From Eubacteriales bacterium (lineage in GTDB: Bacteria > Bacillota > Clostridia > Peptostreptococcales > Anaerovoracaceae), in the NCBI GenBank assembly GCA_029009055.1, contig JAQXJR010000014.1, positions 18,903 to 82,902 of the forward strand: 64,000 nt of DNA, given 5' to 3'. The notes under the pieces are model-generated. The model did no database searches. It was not told the DNA's origin and worked only from the letters and a program-made list of their open reading frames with translations. How positions within the stretch are numbered: position 1 is the stretch's first letter; every line of letters begins with the position of its first letter. Both the position numbers and the translations under genes were made by a program. Positions 52,540 through 62,230 of the stretch are shown in pieces.

Positions 52540-53676
52540 ATGTTCAAGCTCTCTTTAATGGATTATGTTCCACCTGAATGCGCGGATAAGTTCGGCGAGT
52601 ATTTCGACATCACCGATAACACAGACGAGGCGACTGCCCTCCTGCTTAACGGCATGGATATGACAGACTTCGAATTCAGCCCATATCTCCTCGCTCTGGG
52701 TAACATGACGGCAGGCTCTGACGGTCTTCCGCTGGAACAGCTGGCCCAGTCCGGCATACCTGTTTTTAAGGGAGCAAAGGGAACCGGCGCTTCTTCCATT
52801 AAGGAAATGGCTGTCGGCATAATAATAAACAGCCTTAGAAAGCTCGGCCGCCTGTCAGCCCTTTGCGGTATGTATAACGCGGACCTGGAACAAGCCAGGT
52901 CCCAAGCCCTGTACACGGGAAGCGAGATGAGGGGGAAGACCGTATCTGTGCTTGGCATGGGGAAAGCGGGAGTCGAGATATCGAACACATTAGCCTTTCT
53001 CGGCATGAACGTCATAGGCTTCGACCCGGGCATGTCATTAGAGGCGGCCCACCACCTGGCTCCGGAAGTCGCGATCTCTAACGACCCTATGACCCTGTTC
53101 CCGGAGGCGGATATCGTCATACTTTGCATAGAAGGTATAGCGGCGGGACCGCTGGTGAACGCCGGCATGCTGGGGCTGTTCAAACCAGGTTCTATCCTGA
53201 TAAATCTCACCGGCGCGGAAGCCGTGGATGAGGAAGCCATACTTAACGCTGTGGATTCCGGCAGGATATCCGAGTTCATCACAGACTACCCGAGCGCTGC
53301 CATAGCAGGGCACCCGGGCATAACATGCTATCCCGGCATAGCGGCTTCCACGAAAGAAGCTGCCTTAGAGACAGCGTCATCTATATCAGATTCTTTGCTG
53401 GATTTCATTAAGAACGGGAATATCCATAACTCTCTGAATTTCCCTGACTGCGACCTGGGCGAGATAGACGAGGAGAACAGGATCTGCATATCGACGGTAG
53501 GTATCCCTGACCCTATGACTCTGGCGGCTGCCATACTTGACGGGATAGATATAGAAGACATGGACGGAGGCGTGAAGGACGATATAGGCTACGCTGTCGT
53601 TTCGACGAAAGATCCGGTGGAGAGCGTGCCTAAGATAGAAGGCGTGACCAGGATCAGGGTGCTGACAGACATTTGA
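52540..53676 (+). CDS. SerA-like 2-hydroxyacid dehydrogenase homologue lacking catalytic residues
   Basis: 378 residues from the ATG at 52540 (MFKLSLMDYV), with GAGGA 9 bases upstream; the frame is open to 52444. It keeps the NAD-binding motif VLGMGKAGVE and the acidic FDPG that follows. The expected active-site residues are replaced: the RAGAGVNN loop reads NMTAGSDG, the arginine of the N-x-x-R-G motif is glycine in INLTGAEAVDE, and the histidine of PHLGAST is glycine in YPGIAAST. The C-terminal part has an ACT-like beta pattern. Position beside serC suggests a serine-pathway role, but catalysis as 3-phosphoglycerate dehydrogenase is doubtful. Confidence 0.82.
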   Translation: MFKLSLMDYVPPECADKFGEYFDITDNTDEATALLLNGMDMTDFEFSPYLLALGNMTAGSDGLPLEQLAQSGIPVFKGAKGTGASSIKEMAVGIIINSLRKLGRLSALCGMYNADLEQARSQALYTGSEMRGKTVSVLGMGKAGVEISNTLAFLGMNVIGFDPGMSLEAAHHLAPEVAISNDPMTLFPEADIVILCIEGIAAGPLVNAGMLGLFKPGSILINLTGAEAVDEEAILNAVDSGRISEFITDYPSAAIAGHPGITCYPGIAASTKEAALETASSISDSLLDFIKNGNIHNSLNFPDCDLGEIDEENRICISTVGIPDPMTLAAAILDGIDIEDMDGGVKDDIGYAVVSTKDPVESVPKIEGVTRIRVLTDI

Positions 53677-53734
53677 TGAGCGGATATCTGGCGCGAGGCG
53701 GCCCCAAGCATGGGCAGGGCGGCTTTGCGAGAAA

Positions 53735-53783
53735 TAAAAAAAGGATGTCTGAGCGAGGCTCTTCCGCTCAGATCATCCCAAAA
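53735..53783 (-). terminator. Terminator of the NlpC/P60 gene
   Basis: Minus strand: GGATG-TGAGCG arms pair with CGCTCA-CATCC, followed by seven T; it can also end the converging SerA-like gene. Confidence 0.85.
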
Positions 53784-53822
53784 CACCAAACCTGATGTTT
53801 TTAACATTATTATCGCCCGCGG

Positions 53823-54914
53823 CTACTCGAAATATCTGGTAGCTGAGAGCGGTGTTCCTGAATAGGAAACTTTCGTATAAACGATGCCGACACGCGGATT
53901 GGAAGCGTGGACTATCATTCCGTTTCCCGCGTAAATAGCCACATGGCCCTTAAATGTCAGGACATCTCCCGGCTTTATCTGGTCGAGCGGAACGTCCTTA
54001 CCGACGTGGGACTGACCCACTCTCGGCATGTCGAGACCGAAGTGCCTGTAAATAGAATACACGAATCCCGAGCAGTCAGCGCCCTTAGTCAGGCTGGTCC
54101 CTCCCCATACATATGGATTCCCCAGGAACTTCTTAGCGTATTTAACGACGTCCGTTCCCTTAGTGCCCGTGTATGTCAGGTCGGCTTTCATCGGGAAGAG
54201 GGCAGTGCCCTTATATGTCGTCTGTGTCTTAGGCTTCGTTATGACGGTAGATGTCGTCTTAGTGCTTACTATGTCGCCGTTTATTGACTTACCGAACTTC
54301 TCGACCAGTGTCTTACCCTGCCTGCCCGCTACGACCTTAGTAGTGGTCTTACGCAAGGTCAGAGTCTTAACGGTCTTCTTCTTCATCGGAGTGTATGTGT
54401 ACGATTTCGTATAGGTGTCCGTCACGACGCCTACGTACTTCTTATCCCAGATTTTCTGGGCGACCTGAGCCGCCGTGTATTTCTCCTTACTCTTAAGGGC
54501 GTTCAGGCGGACGGTCTTCTTAGCCAGCTTATTTTTCTTAACGAAATCAGAGAATTTCATGGTGGAATCGAATTTCATGGCCATGATGTCTGAGTACTGA
54601 TCCATAGAAGAACTCACGGCATTCTCCGTCTCGCTCGCCGCCAGCTTCAGGAGCTCAGCCTTAATATCGCTGGCCTTTATCTTATTATGCGAATATATAA
54701 CGTATGTCTTATCGGAAACGCCCCTATGGTTCCAGTGATTAATGACTACGGCGCGGCTGCTGATCACGACCGGCTTCTTAGTCTTCTTCGTTTTCTTAGT
54801 CTTCTTAGTCGCCGCGAATGACATGCCGCTAATGAGGGCTAACGCCAGGATCATGGCTAGCGTTATCGCCGCTACTCTGATGAATCTTACCGCACTTCTG
54901 GTTTCCGCTGACAT
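53823..54914 (-). CDS. Secreted NlpC/P60 peptidoglycan hydrolase
   Basis: 363 residues. A signal peptide ends near residue 35 (SGMSFAATKK), followed by a lysine/threonine repeat. A middle region of unknown fold runs to about 240. The C-terminal NlpC/P60 domain contains the catalytic cysteine in GADCSGFVYS, the first histidine in KGHVAIYAG and the third residue in IVHASNPRVG. It cleaves peptide cross-links of the wall, probably between D-Glu and a diamino acid. Single-gene unit with its own terminator; GAAAGG precedes the start. Confidence 0.93.
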   Translation of the reverse strand: MSAETRSAVRFIRVAAITLAMILALALISGMSFAATKKTKKTKKTKKPVVISSRAVVINHWNHRGVSDKTYVIYSHNKIKASDIKAELLKLAASETENAVSSSMDQYSDIMAMKFDSTMKFSDFVKKNKLAKKTVRLNALKSKEKYTAAQVAQKIWDKKYVGVVTDTYTKSYTYTPMKKKTVKTLTLRKTTTKVVAGRQGKTLVEKFGKSINGDIVSTKTTSTVITKPKTQTTYKGTALFPMKADLTYTGTKGTDVVKYAKKFLGNPYVWGGTSLTKGADCSGFVYSIYRHFGLDMPRVGQSHVGKDVPLDQIKPGDVLTFKGHVAIYAGNGMIVHASNPRVGIVYTKVSYSGTPLSATRYFE

Positions 54915-55032
54915 CTTATATACCTTTCGGCTAAAAGCTAAAACTTTAGATTTCTTAATACATGAACATTTTAACTCAGCAGTTTCTCAGGGTCAACGAT
55001 TTTCTTAATTTTTATTAATATTTCCTAGCAAA

Positions 55033-55075
55033 GAAAAAACGCGTAAGGCTTCCAGCGGAAGGCGCTCACGCGTTT
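55033..55075 (-). terminator. Terminator downstream of the lipid kinase gene
   Basis: Minus strand: AAACGCGTGAGCGCCTTCC pairs with GGAAGCCTTACGCGTTT, followed by T residues. Confidence 0.85.
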
Positions 55076-55113
55076 CATAATTCATAAATATTTGCTTAAG
55101 ATTTCCTTAAGAA

Positions 55114-56076
55114 CTACATATCAAAGCCGGTCCTGCCCAAATCATTTATATTTATGACCCTCTCCTCTTTCTTACGCAGCTCCTCAGTAGGTATTATGAT
55201 CTGGATGCCGTCGTGGATGTTATCAATCTGGATCTCCTGACACCCTTCCTGATACTCGCCATCCAGAGTCCAATCTGTTTCCTTCTGAGCCTTAATGGTA
55301 ATGGAGCTGGTGGAGAAGAAATCTATCATGTCGCTCTCTTTATAGTTATTACGGGTCAGTGCCATTACCTCCCTGTTAAGCTCGAAGACGTTATCAGCAG
55401 CCTTAACGAGCAGGACCTCGAACTCTCCGTCTGACATATCTACGTCTTCCTTATCCAGGGTGAGTACTCCGCCCATGGATGTAGAATTACTGATAGCGCC
55501 GAAGAAATAAGGCCCCTTATGCACCTTACCCTGGTCGTCCACCAGTGTCATAGGTATGCGCTTTATGGATGTGACTTCCTTAATGCCCTGGATGATATAT
55601 GCCATATGGCCGATCATGTTCTTAAGAGACTGTGGCACTCCGTAAGATGTCTTCGTGAAAGCGCCGAAAGAAGCGACGTATGAGAAGTATCTGCCGTTGA
55701 AGCAGCCTACGTCCAGGCGTCTCGGAGAGCCCTTAACCACACACTTTGCGGCTTTAAGGAGATCAGTCGGTAGCTTAAGGCTGTTAGCGAAGTCATTAGT
55801 GGTGCCTGCCGGAATATAGCCAATAGGAACATCTATGCCGGATTCTATGACACCGGATATCACCTCGTTAAATGTCCCATCTCCCCCGACAGCTACGACT
55901 ATATCGGCTTCTCCGCCTCTCTGCCTGGCTATGACGGTTCCGTCGCCTCGCTTCTGAGTCATGGCTACCACAGTCTCGTAGCCCGCCTTACAAAATATCT
56001 GAATGATCTGGTCTAAGACCTTATTAGCCTGCATGGTTCCGGCAAACGGGTTCATGATCATCAGTATCCTCTTCAT
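55114..56076 (-). CDS. Diacylglycerol kinase family lipid kinase (DagK/YegS-like)
   Basis: 320 residues. MNPFAGTMQANKV near the start and VAVGGDGTFNEVISGV near residue 62 are the nucleotide-binding motifs; GYIPAGTTNDFANSL near 94 and the acidic VDMSDGEFEVLLV near 225 complete the fold. It phosphorylates diacylglycerol or a related lipid. It follows the YihY gene by 2 bases and is probably co-transcribed with it and rdgB. Confidence 0.92.
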   Translation of the reverse strand: MKRILMIMNPFAGTMQANKVLDQIIQIFCKAGYETVVAMTQKRGDGTVIARQRGGEADIVVAVGGDGTFNEVISGVIESGIDVPIGYIPAGTTNDFANSLKLPTDLLKAAKCVVKGSPRRLDVGCFNGRYFSYVASFGAFTKTSYGVPQSLKNMIGHMAYIIQGIKEVTSIKRIPMTLVDDQGKVHKGPYFFGAISNSTSMGGVLTLDKEDVDMSDGEFEVLLVKAADNVFELNREVMALTRNNYKESDMIDFFSTSSITIKAQKETDWTLDGEYQEGCQEIQIDNIHDGIQIIIPTEELRKKEERVININDLGRTGFDM

Positions 56077-56078
56077 AT

Positions 56079-57044
56079 CTACTCCTTACCGCACATATCG
56101 CTAGTATCCATCAATAGTTTATTCACCAGCATGCCCAGGATGAGGACCCAGGACATGAAATAGAGCCAGAACATTATGGCCGCTATAGATGCCAGTGAAC
56201 CGTAAATAATATTATAATCCGCGATGTAATCGACATAGATAGCGTAGAATGCTGTAACAAGCATCATGCCTATAGCTGTGAACAGGGCGCCCGGAGCCGT
56301 GCTCTTACCATCTATCTTCCTTATAGGCATGATGTAATAGTTATAGAAGACCATAAAATAGTAAAGCAACAGTATTATCGGCCACCTGAGAAGGGACCAG
56401 TAGAAGTTCACATCACTGGTATCCATGACGTTCCTCAGCAGCAGCTCCAGGAACACCTTACCATAGATGAGGACTCCGGCTACGAACGCGTATGTGAACA
56501 CAGTGATGAGCATGAGTCTTAATGACCTGGCCCGCTCCGGTATGAACCGTCCCGTGCTGTGCCCGCCGGAATAAATATAGTTACATATCCTCATGGTCGC
56601 GAACTCAGCCCTGGAAGCCGCCCATATGCCTACAAGCAAGAGGGTGATATTAGACCCGGCTGACAGCCTGTTGGTCAGGAAGCCCCTGATAACTGTAGCC
56701 ATGCCGCCTGTCATATACTTACTCATCCAGGCGTCTATGGATGAAGTCGGGATGTGAAGTAAATACAGGAGCTGGGTGACCAGCATTACAGTCGGCACCA
56801 GCGACAGGAGCTGGTAGAAAGCCACCTGAGCCGCGAACCCCTGGTAGTATGGGTCGCCGAACTCCCTGATCCCGAGCAGGATCATCTTCCAAAGCCTCTT
56901 CTTAAGGGGACTCATGGCCGGAGTCTCCTCATTCTGAGAACCAGTCTCAACATGTCTGACGCCCTCCGGTTCCGAAGGTCTCTCCTCTGCTCTTATTTCA
57001 TCCTTCCCGCTTATATTAAGATTTTCGAGATCCTTATCTGCCAT
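56079..57044 (-). CDS. YihY/BrkB-family integral membrane protein
   Basis: 321 residues from the ATG at 57044; a TTG lies two codons upstream, 1 base after the rdgB stop. The first about 55 residues are a charged cytoplasmic tail ending SPLKKRLWKM. About six membrane segments follow, with the family features GFAAQVAFYQLLSLVPTVML and a C-terminal IMFWLYFMSWVLILGMLVN. Once named RNase BN, the family has no proven enzymatic role. Confidence 0.88.
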   Translation of the reverse strand: MADKDLENLNISGKDEIRAEERPSEPEGVRHVETGSQNEETPAMSPLKKRLWKMILLGIREFGDPYYQGFAAQVAFYQLLSLVPTVMLVTQLLYLLHIPTSSIDAWMSKYMTGGMATVIRGFLTNRLSAGSNITLLLVGIWAASRAEFATMRICNYIYSGGHSTGRFIPERARSLRLMLITVFTYAFVAGVLIYGKVFLELLLRNVMDTSDVNFYWSLLRWPIILLLYYFMVFYNYYIMPIRKIDGKSTAPGALFTAIGMMLVTAFYAIYVDYIADYNIIYGSLASIAAIMFWLYFMSWVLILGMLVNKLLMDTSDMCGKE

Positions 57045-57050
57045 ATTCAA

Positions 57051-57665
57051 TCATTCCGCGCTGCCTGAAGCCTGATCCTTCAGCAAATCACCCAGCTTAG
57101 CTAAGGCTCTGGCTCTGTGACTGACCGTATCCTTCTCTTCCTGGCTCACTTCGGCGAATGTGCCGCTTAAGCCATCCGGAAGGAAGAGAGGATCGTAGCC
57201 GAAGCCACCTGTTCCGTGCCTCTCTGTCAGGACCCTGCCTTCACACTCTCCTCTGGTCTGAAGCACTCTGCCGTCAGGGTATACCAGAGTTATCACAGAA
57301 ACGAACCTGGCTGTCCTCTTCTCAGCCGGAACATCCTTCAAAAGGTCCAGCAGCTTATCGTTATTCCTGTCATCATCGCAATCCTCACCGGCGAACCTGG
57401 CTGAATACACGCCCGGCGCCCCATCGAGGGCGTCGACCATAAGTCCTGAATCGTCAGCTATGGCAGGCAAGCCTGTCATCTTCATTATGGCTTCAGCCTT
57501 AATGAGAGAGTTATCTTCGAATGTCTCTCCGTCCTCGACCACATCATAGTCGTGAGGCACGCCCGCCTCATCACGGCTTATGACATGGAGGCCGAACTTA
57601 GATGTTATGTTCTCGAGTTCCCCTACTTTATTCGGATTACCCGTCGCTGCTACGATCTTATCCAT
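57051..57665 (-). CDS. rdgB: XTP/dITP diphosphatase (RdgB/HAM1)
   Basis: Removes non-canonical purine nucleotides (XTP, dITP) from the pool. 204 residues. VAATGNPNKVGEL at the N-terminus, EDGETFEDNSLIKAEA near 46, ADDSGLMVDAL near 70, YSARFAGEDCDD near 88 and GTGGFGYDPLFLP near 150 are the family motifs. AAAGGCG precedes the ATG. First of three closely packed genes (rdgB, yihY-like, lipid kinase). Confidence 0.96.
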   Translation of the reverse strand: MDKIVAATGNPNKVGELENITSKFGLHVISRDEAGVPHDYDVVEDGETFEDNSLIKAEAIMKMTGLPAIADDSGLMVDALDGAPGVYSARFAGEDCDDDRNNDKLLDLLKDVPAEKRTARFVSVITLVYPDGRVLQTRGECEGRVLTERHGTGGFGYDPLFLPDGLSGTFAEVSQEEKDTVSHRARALAKLGDLLKDQASGSAE

Positions 57666-57856
57666 TACGCGCCTTTCTGTGTTTCATACAGTATACCAAC
57701 TATATATCAGTCAGCCGCCCCGATTTACACGGCCTTTAAATTTCTCTAATAGAATTATTTAATTATACCATAAACATTATGATATACTAAAAACGTTGTT
57801 TTATTATTAATGATTTCGTAAAGGGGATTAAGGGGTAAGATCCGTTATAACTGCTT

Positions 57857-58801
57857 ATGATCACTGTTTTTATTAAAGTAATTTCTATCTTTCTGATGAT
57901 AGGTGTGGGCTACCTGGCTTGTAAGACTGGGGCTCTTCCTCAGGAATCCAATAAATATCTCGTAAACCTGCTTCTGGATATTACGACACCGTTCATGGTA
58001 ATAGCCGCGTTCGCCACACAAGAGATGAACCCTGATAAGGCTATGCAGACCCGCCAGGTCTTCATAGGTACGCTTATATTCTTCGCGGCGGAATTCCTCA
58101 TATCTTACATAGTCATGAGACTGCTCCGCTACGAGCCCGCTTCAGACCGCGGCGTCCTCATGTGCATAATGACGGCAGTTAATAACGGCTTCATGGGCTT
58201 CCCGATCAGTAAAGCCGTTTTCGGGAACGAGTATTTCTTCCTCATGGTCATATCCAACGTAGTCCTGAAGTTCTACCTATATTCCGGAGCCATCTGGCAG
58301 ATGAACTATGGCCACGCGAAGAGCCATCAGACTCTGAGGGACCTGCTGCACCCGCTCATGAATAACGCCATATACGCTACCGTCATCGGCCTCGTCATAC
58401 TCATAGCCGGAATCAAGCTTCCTGAGCCGATCATCAGCTTCTCATCCATGATAGGTGACGCCACTGTCCCTGTCTCCATGATAGTAGTCGGTATCAGCCT
58501 GGCTAACGCTGACCTGAGGAAACTCCTTAAGGACCGTAAACTTATGATAACATGCCTGGCTAACGTGCTCCTGATGCCGCTTCTGACACTGGCTGTCGTA
58601 TACAGGCTGCCTCTCCCTGACCCTGTAAAGCTGATCCTGGTGCTGAACGCCGCTCTCCCATGCTCTGTGGTCTGCGTAGCCGTGGCTAAGAAGGAAGGCC
58701 GTAACAGCGAGCTCCTGGCTGCTGGAACCACGATTACTACATTCTTCTCCGTATTCACCCTGCCGGCTTTCTCCATACTCCTGACCAAGCTCTTCATCTA
58801 G
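57857..58801 (+). CDS. AEC-family (auxin efflux carrier type) transporter
   Basis: 314 residues with about ten hydrophobic segments arranged as two halves. GVGYLACKTGALP near residue 20 and MTAVNNGFMGFPISKAVFG near 108 are the conserved N-terminal features; PVSMIVVGISLANA near 208 and LNAALPCSVVCVAVAKK near 265 mark the second half. It probably exports or imports an organic acid; the substrate is not predictable. The stop codon is directly followed by a copy of AGCAAAGC. The ribosome site is weak. Confidence 0.88.
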   Translation: MITVFIKVISIFLMIGVGYLACKTGALPQESNKYLVNLLLDITTPFMVIAAFATQEMNPDKAMQTRQVFIGTLIFFAAEFLISYIVMRLLRYEPASDRGVLMCIMTAVNNGFMGFPISKAVFGNEYFFLMVISNVVLKFYLYSGAIWQMNYGHAKSHQTLRDLLHPLMNNAIYATVIGLVILIAGIKLPEPIISFSSMIGDATVPVSMIVVGISLANADLRKLLKDRKLMITCLANVLLMPLLTLAVVYRLPLPDPVKLILVLNAALPCSVVCVAVAKKEGRNSELLAAGTTITTFFSVFTLPAFSILLTKLFI

Positions 58802-58840
58802 CAAAGCGAGCACGGAGTTGACACAGATAAATACTTATAT

Positions 58841-58878
58841 AAAAGAGGGACGATCTTACGATAGACCGTCCCTCTTTT
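58841..58878. terminator. Bidirectional terminator
   Basis: AAAAGAGGGACG and CGTCCCTCTTTT form a perfect stem between the converging AEC and coaE genes. Confidence 0.9.
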
Positions 58879-58882
58879 CATT

Positions 58883-59482
58883 CTAAATTCTCGCGAGCAG
58901 CTTATCTATCTCAGCCTGGAGCTCGTCCATGGTCCCGTTATTCTCTATGACCACATCAGCCCTCTTACACTTCTGCTCTTCAGACATCTGATTAGCCATC
59001 CTGGCCCTGGCGTCAGCCTCAGAAGCACCGTCTCTATCAGCTATCCTGGCCAGTCTCACAGCCATATCGGCCGTAACGACCCAAACAGAGTCGCAGAGAA
59101 CTTCTGCGCCAGTCTCGAACAATGTTGGCGCGTCCAGGAAAACGACTTTACATCTGTCGTCCGTCTTCTTCCTGGCTATCCTCCTTCTGACCTCGGCTAT
59201 GACCCTCTCGGTCACTATGCTTTCCAGCCTCTCCTTCTTCTCAGGGTCGTGAAAGACTATATCAGCCATCTTCTTCCTGTCTAAAGCCGGAAGAAGTCCT
59301 GATTTATCTATGATCTCACTTCCGAAAGCCTCTTCCAGAGCATCCACCGTCTCGCTTCCCGGCTTCGTAAGCTCATGAGATATCGCGTCAGCGTCTATGA
59401 CATAATATCCCTTCGCGGCTATATATTCAGAGACCGCCGACTTACCGCAGCCTATGCCGCCTGTTATGCCTATGACTTTCAT
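58883..59482 (-). CDS. coaE: Dephospho-CoA kinase
   Basis: Last step of coenzyme A synthesis. 199 residues. The P-loop GITGGIGCGKSAVS is at residues 5-18, DADAISHELT near 34 and VVFLDAPTLFETG near 114 complete the kinase. GGAGATG precedes the ATG. It starts 11 bases after polA on the same strand, so the two are likely co-transcribed, a common pairing in Gram-positive bacteria. Confidence 0.96.
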   Translation of the reverse strand: MKVIGITGGIGCGKSAVSEYIAAKGYYVIDADAISHELTKPGSETVDALEEAFGSEIIDKSGLLPALDRKKMADIVFHDPEKKERLESIVTERVIAEVRRRIARKKTDDRCKVVFLDAPTLFETGAEVLCDSVWVVTADMAVRLARIADRDGASEADARARMANQMSEEQKCKRADVVIENNGTMDELQAEIDKLLARI

Positions 59483-59493
59483 GTTATCATCTC

Positions 59494-62199
59494 CTATTTA
59501 AGGTCGTACCAGGAATAAGCGCTGTTCATGTCGCAGAGCAGCTGGACCTTAAGGTCCATGGCTTCTTCCATGTCCTTCTTCAGCAGCGCCTTAACCTTAT
59601 CGAGCTCGTCCTCTGTCGTCCTTATTATCAGCTCGTCGTGGATCTGCAGGACCAGTCTGGACTTAAGCCCCTGATCCATGAGGTCATTATATACCTTATT
59701 CATGGCGATCTTTATTATATCCGCCGCCGAACCCTGGATAGGGCTGTTCATAGCCAGCCTCTCGCCCAACTGCCGCGTCATGTAGTTAGCAGCGTTTATT
59801 TCATTTATATAGCGCCTGCGTCCCAGTATGGTCTTACTGTAACGGTTGGCTTTAGCGAACTTCACAGCGTCATCCATGAACTTCTTAACGTCAGGGTGCT
59901 TTATGAAATACTCAGCTATGTACTGCTCAGCCTCTTTCCGAGAGACGTGGATCTCCTCAGACAGGCCGAAACCGCTCATGCCGTATATAACGCCGAAGTT
60001 TACGGCTTTAGCCCGGCTCCTGTCCAGCTTCGTCACCTGATCGTATGGGATGTTGAACACCCTGGCAGCCGTGGTCCTATGGATGTCGTCGCCGTTATTG
60101 AAGGCGTCTATAAGTGTCTGATCGCCTGACATGTGGGCCAGGACCCTGAGCTCCACCTGAGAATAGTCAGCGCCCGTGAACAGGCATCCCGGACCCGCCA
60201 CGAAAGCCTTCCTAAGCTGCCTTCCCATCTCGGTCCTCACAGGTATGTTCTGCAGGTTCGGTTCCGTGCAGCTAAGCCTTCCGGTCGCCGCCACTGTCTG
60301 CTGGAAATGCGGGTGGATCCTGCCGTCAGACGAAATGAGCGGCCTCAAGCCGTCGACATATGTGCTCTTAAGCTTAGTCACCGTCCTGTATTCCAGAATC
60401 AGGTCTATTATAGGCGACTTATCCTTAAGCTTCTCCAGGACGTCAGCGCTAGTACTGTATCCCCTCTTCGTTTTCTTCCCCGCCGGAAGTCCCATGTCTT
60501 CGAATAGGACCTTACCGAGCTGGATAGGCGAATTTATATTGAACTCCTGACCCGCGAGCCCGAATATCTGCTCCTGCAGCATATTGGCGCTTCCTTCGAG
60601 CACCTCTCCTATCTCTGAGAGCACATTCCCGTCCACATAGACGCCCTCAGCTTCCATGCCTGCCAGGACTTCCACCAGAGGGAACTCCACATCCGAGCAA
60701 AGCTTTTCCAGGTCTTCCCCTTTCAGGAGCCCCTTCTGGCCTTCGAAAACGAGCTTGACCGCCCGGCACCACTCGAAACCGTACTCTTCCATCGGAGCCG
60801 CGTTATCTCCTAAGAGATTTATCTGGGCCGTTTCCTCCTTTAGATCCTTCTCCGACTTTATGGTTATGCCTGCCCTATCCGTCGCCAGCCTGCTGAGCTC
60901 GTAGGATGAAGCGGAAGCGTCGAGTACATACTCAGCCACAGCCGTGTCGTAAGCCGTCTTCAGCCTCTTAACTCCATCGAATATCAGCGTGTAATACGTG
61001 CCTGAAAGGTCGTGACCCGCCAGCTTCACATCCGCCCTGTTAAGGTAATCTATGAAAGCCTGCTTCATGGCAGGTCCATCTTCTGTCTCCAGATCCACGT
61101 ACCAGTAGTCCTTATCGTGCAGCAAAGCGATTCCTGTGCTTTCAGGCGCCGCCACGTGGTCGTAGTTTCCGAACAGGCGGATTATGAGCGTAGAGCCCGG
61201 AGGGAGACAGGACAGAGTGCCTTTGCTGAGTAGGTCGTTAAGTCCGCTGAGTGAATCCACCCTGGTCCTCGTGTAATCAGCCGGGTCGTCCTTCACTCTC
61301 TTAACTTCCGCCGTCTCAGCCAGGTCCACGCCCTGGGATTTAAGCTTAGCCAGGAAGGAGCGGAACTCCAGCTTCGTGAACAGGGGGATGAGCTTATCGT
61401 AGTCAGGCTCTCTATATTTCAGTTCTTCCAGGTCTATGTCCAGAGGCACGTGGGTCTCTATCTCAGCCAGTGTCCTGCTCATGGCCGCGAGCTGGGCGTT
61501 CTCCTCCACCTTCTGGCGGAGCTTATCGCCCTTAATCTGGTCCATGTTAGCCAGGAGCTCAGCCACGCTGCCGAACTGCTTTATGAGCTTGATTCCCGTC
61601 TTCTCGCCCACGCCAGGTATGCCCGGGTAATTATCGGAGCTGTCGCCCATCAGGCCCTTCAGGTCTATGAACTGGGTCGGGGTCAAGCCATAGACTTCTT
61701 CCATCTTCGCGGCGTCGTAGATCTCGAACTGGGATATGCCCTTCTTCGTTATAAGGACATGGGTCTTCTCCGTAGCCAGCTGGAGGGCGTCCTTATCTCC
61801 CGTAACGATGAGCGGCGACAGGCCTTCTTCCTCGCCCATCCTGGCGACCGTTCCGATTATGTCATCAGCCTCGAAGCCGTCTATAGACAGGTTGGTTATG
61901 TTCAGGGCCTCCATGAGCTCCTTAGCTATAGGCATCTCCATTGCCAGCTCAGGCGGCATCCTCTTCCTGCCCGTCTTATAGCCCTCGTACTGCTGGTGCC
62001 GGAACGTAGGCGCCTTCTTATCCCAGGCGACTGTTATGTAGCCTGGCTCGTAATCCTTAATGATCTTATTCAGCATGTTCAGGAAGCCGTAAACGCCCTG
62101 AGTGTACACACCGTCCTTAGTGATCATCGGCCTCTGCATGGCGTAGTAGGCCCTGTTTATCAGGCTGTTCCCGTCTATTATTACGATTCTGTCTTCCAT
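59494..62199 (-). CDS. polA: DNA polymerase I
   Basis: 901 residues. The N-terminal 5' nuclease has DGNSLINRAYYA, FEADDIIGTVA and GDSSDNYPGIPGVGEKTG. In the middle domain (about 310-480) the exonuclease carboxylates are not apparent, as usual in Gram-positive polymerases without proofreading. The polymerase domain has motif A DYSQVELRVLAH, motif B RSRAKAVNFGVIYGMS and motif C LQIHDELI. It fills gaps in repair and removes Okazaki primers. GGAAGGG precedes the ATG. Confidence 0.97.
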   Translation of the reverse strand: MEDRIVIIDGNSLINRAYYAMQRPMITKDGVYTQGVYGFLNMLNKIIKDYEPGYITVAWDKKAPTFRHQQYEGYKTGRKRMPPELAMEMPIAKELMEALNITNLSIDGFEADDIIGTVARMGEEEGLSPLIVTGDKDALQLATEKTHVLITKKGISQFEIYDAAKMEEVYGLTPTQFIDLKGLMGDSSDNYPGIPGVGEKTGIKLIKQFGSVAELLANMDQIKGDKLRQKVEENAQLAAMSRTLAEIETHVPLDIDLEELKYREPDYDKLIPLFTKLEFRSFLAKLKSQGVDLAETAEVKRVKDDPADYTRTRVDSLSGLNDLLSKGTLSCLPPGSTLIIRLFGNYDHVAAPESTGIALLHDKDYWYVDLETEDGPAMKQAFIDYLNRADVKLAGHDLSGTYYTLIFDGVKRLKTAYDTAVAEYVLDASASSYELSRLATDRAGITIKSEKDLKEETAQINLLGDNAAPMEEYGFEWCRAVKLVFEGQKGLLKGEDLEKLCSDVEFPLVEVLAGMEAEGVYVDGNVLSEIGEVLEGSANMLQEQIFGLAGQEFNINSPIQLGKVLFEDMGLPAGKKTKRGYSTSADVLEKLKDKSPIIDLILEYRTVTKLKSTYVDGLRPLISSDGRIHPHFQQTVAATGRLSCTEPNLQNIPVRTEMGRQLRKAFVAGPGCLFTGADYSQVELRVLAHMSGDQTLIDAFNNGDDIHRTTAARVFNIPYDQVTKLDRSRAKAVNFGVIYGMSGFGLSEEIHVSRKEAEQYIAEYFIKHPDVKKFMDDAVKFAKANRYSKTILGRRRYINEINAANYMTRQLGERLAMNSPIQGSAADIIKIAMNKVYNDLMDQGLKSRLVLQIHDELIIRTTEDELDKVKALLKKDMEEAMDLKVQLLCDMNSAYSWYDLK

Positions 62200-62230
62200 T
62201 TCCCTTCCGATCTGTTATGTAACTGTCCGC

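Noticed and set aside
59638..60129. Plus-strand open frames opposite polA, clpX, lon and uvrC
   Set aside because: They mirror strongly conserved coding sequence on the other strand and show no motif of their own.
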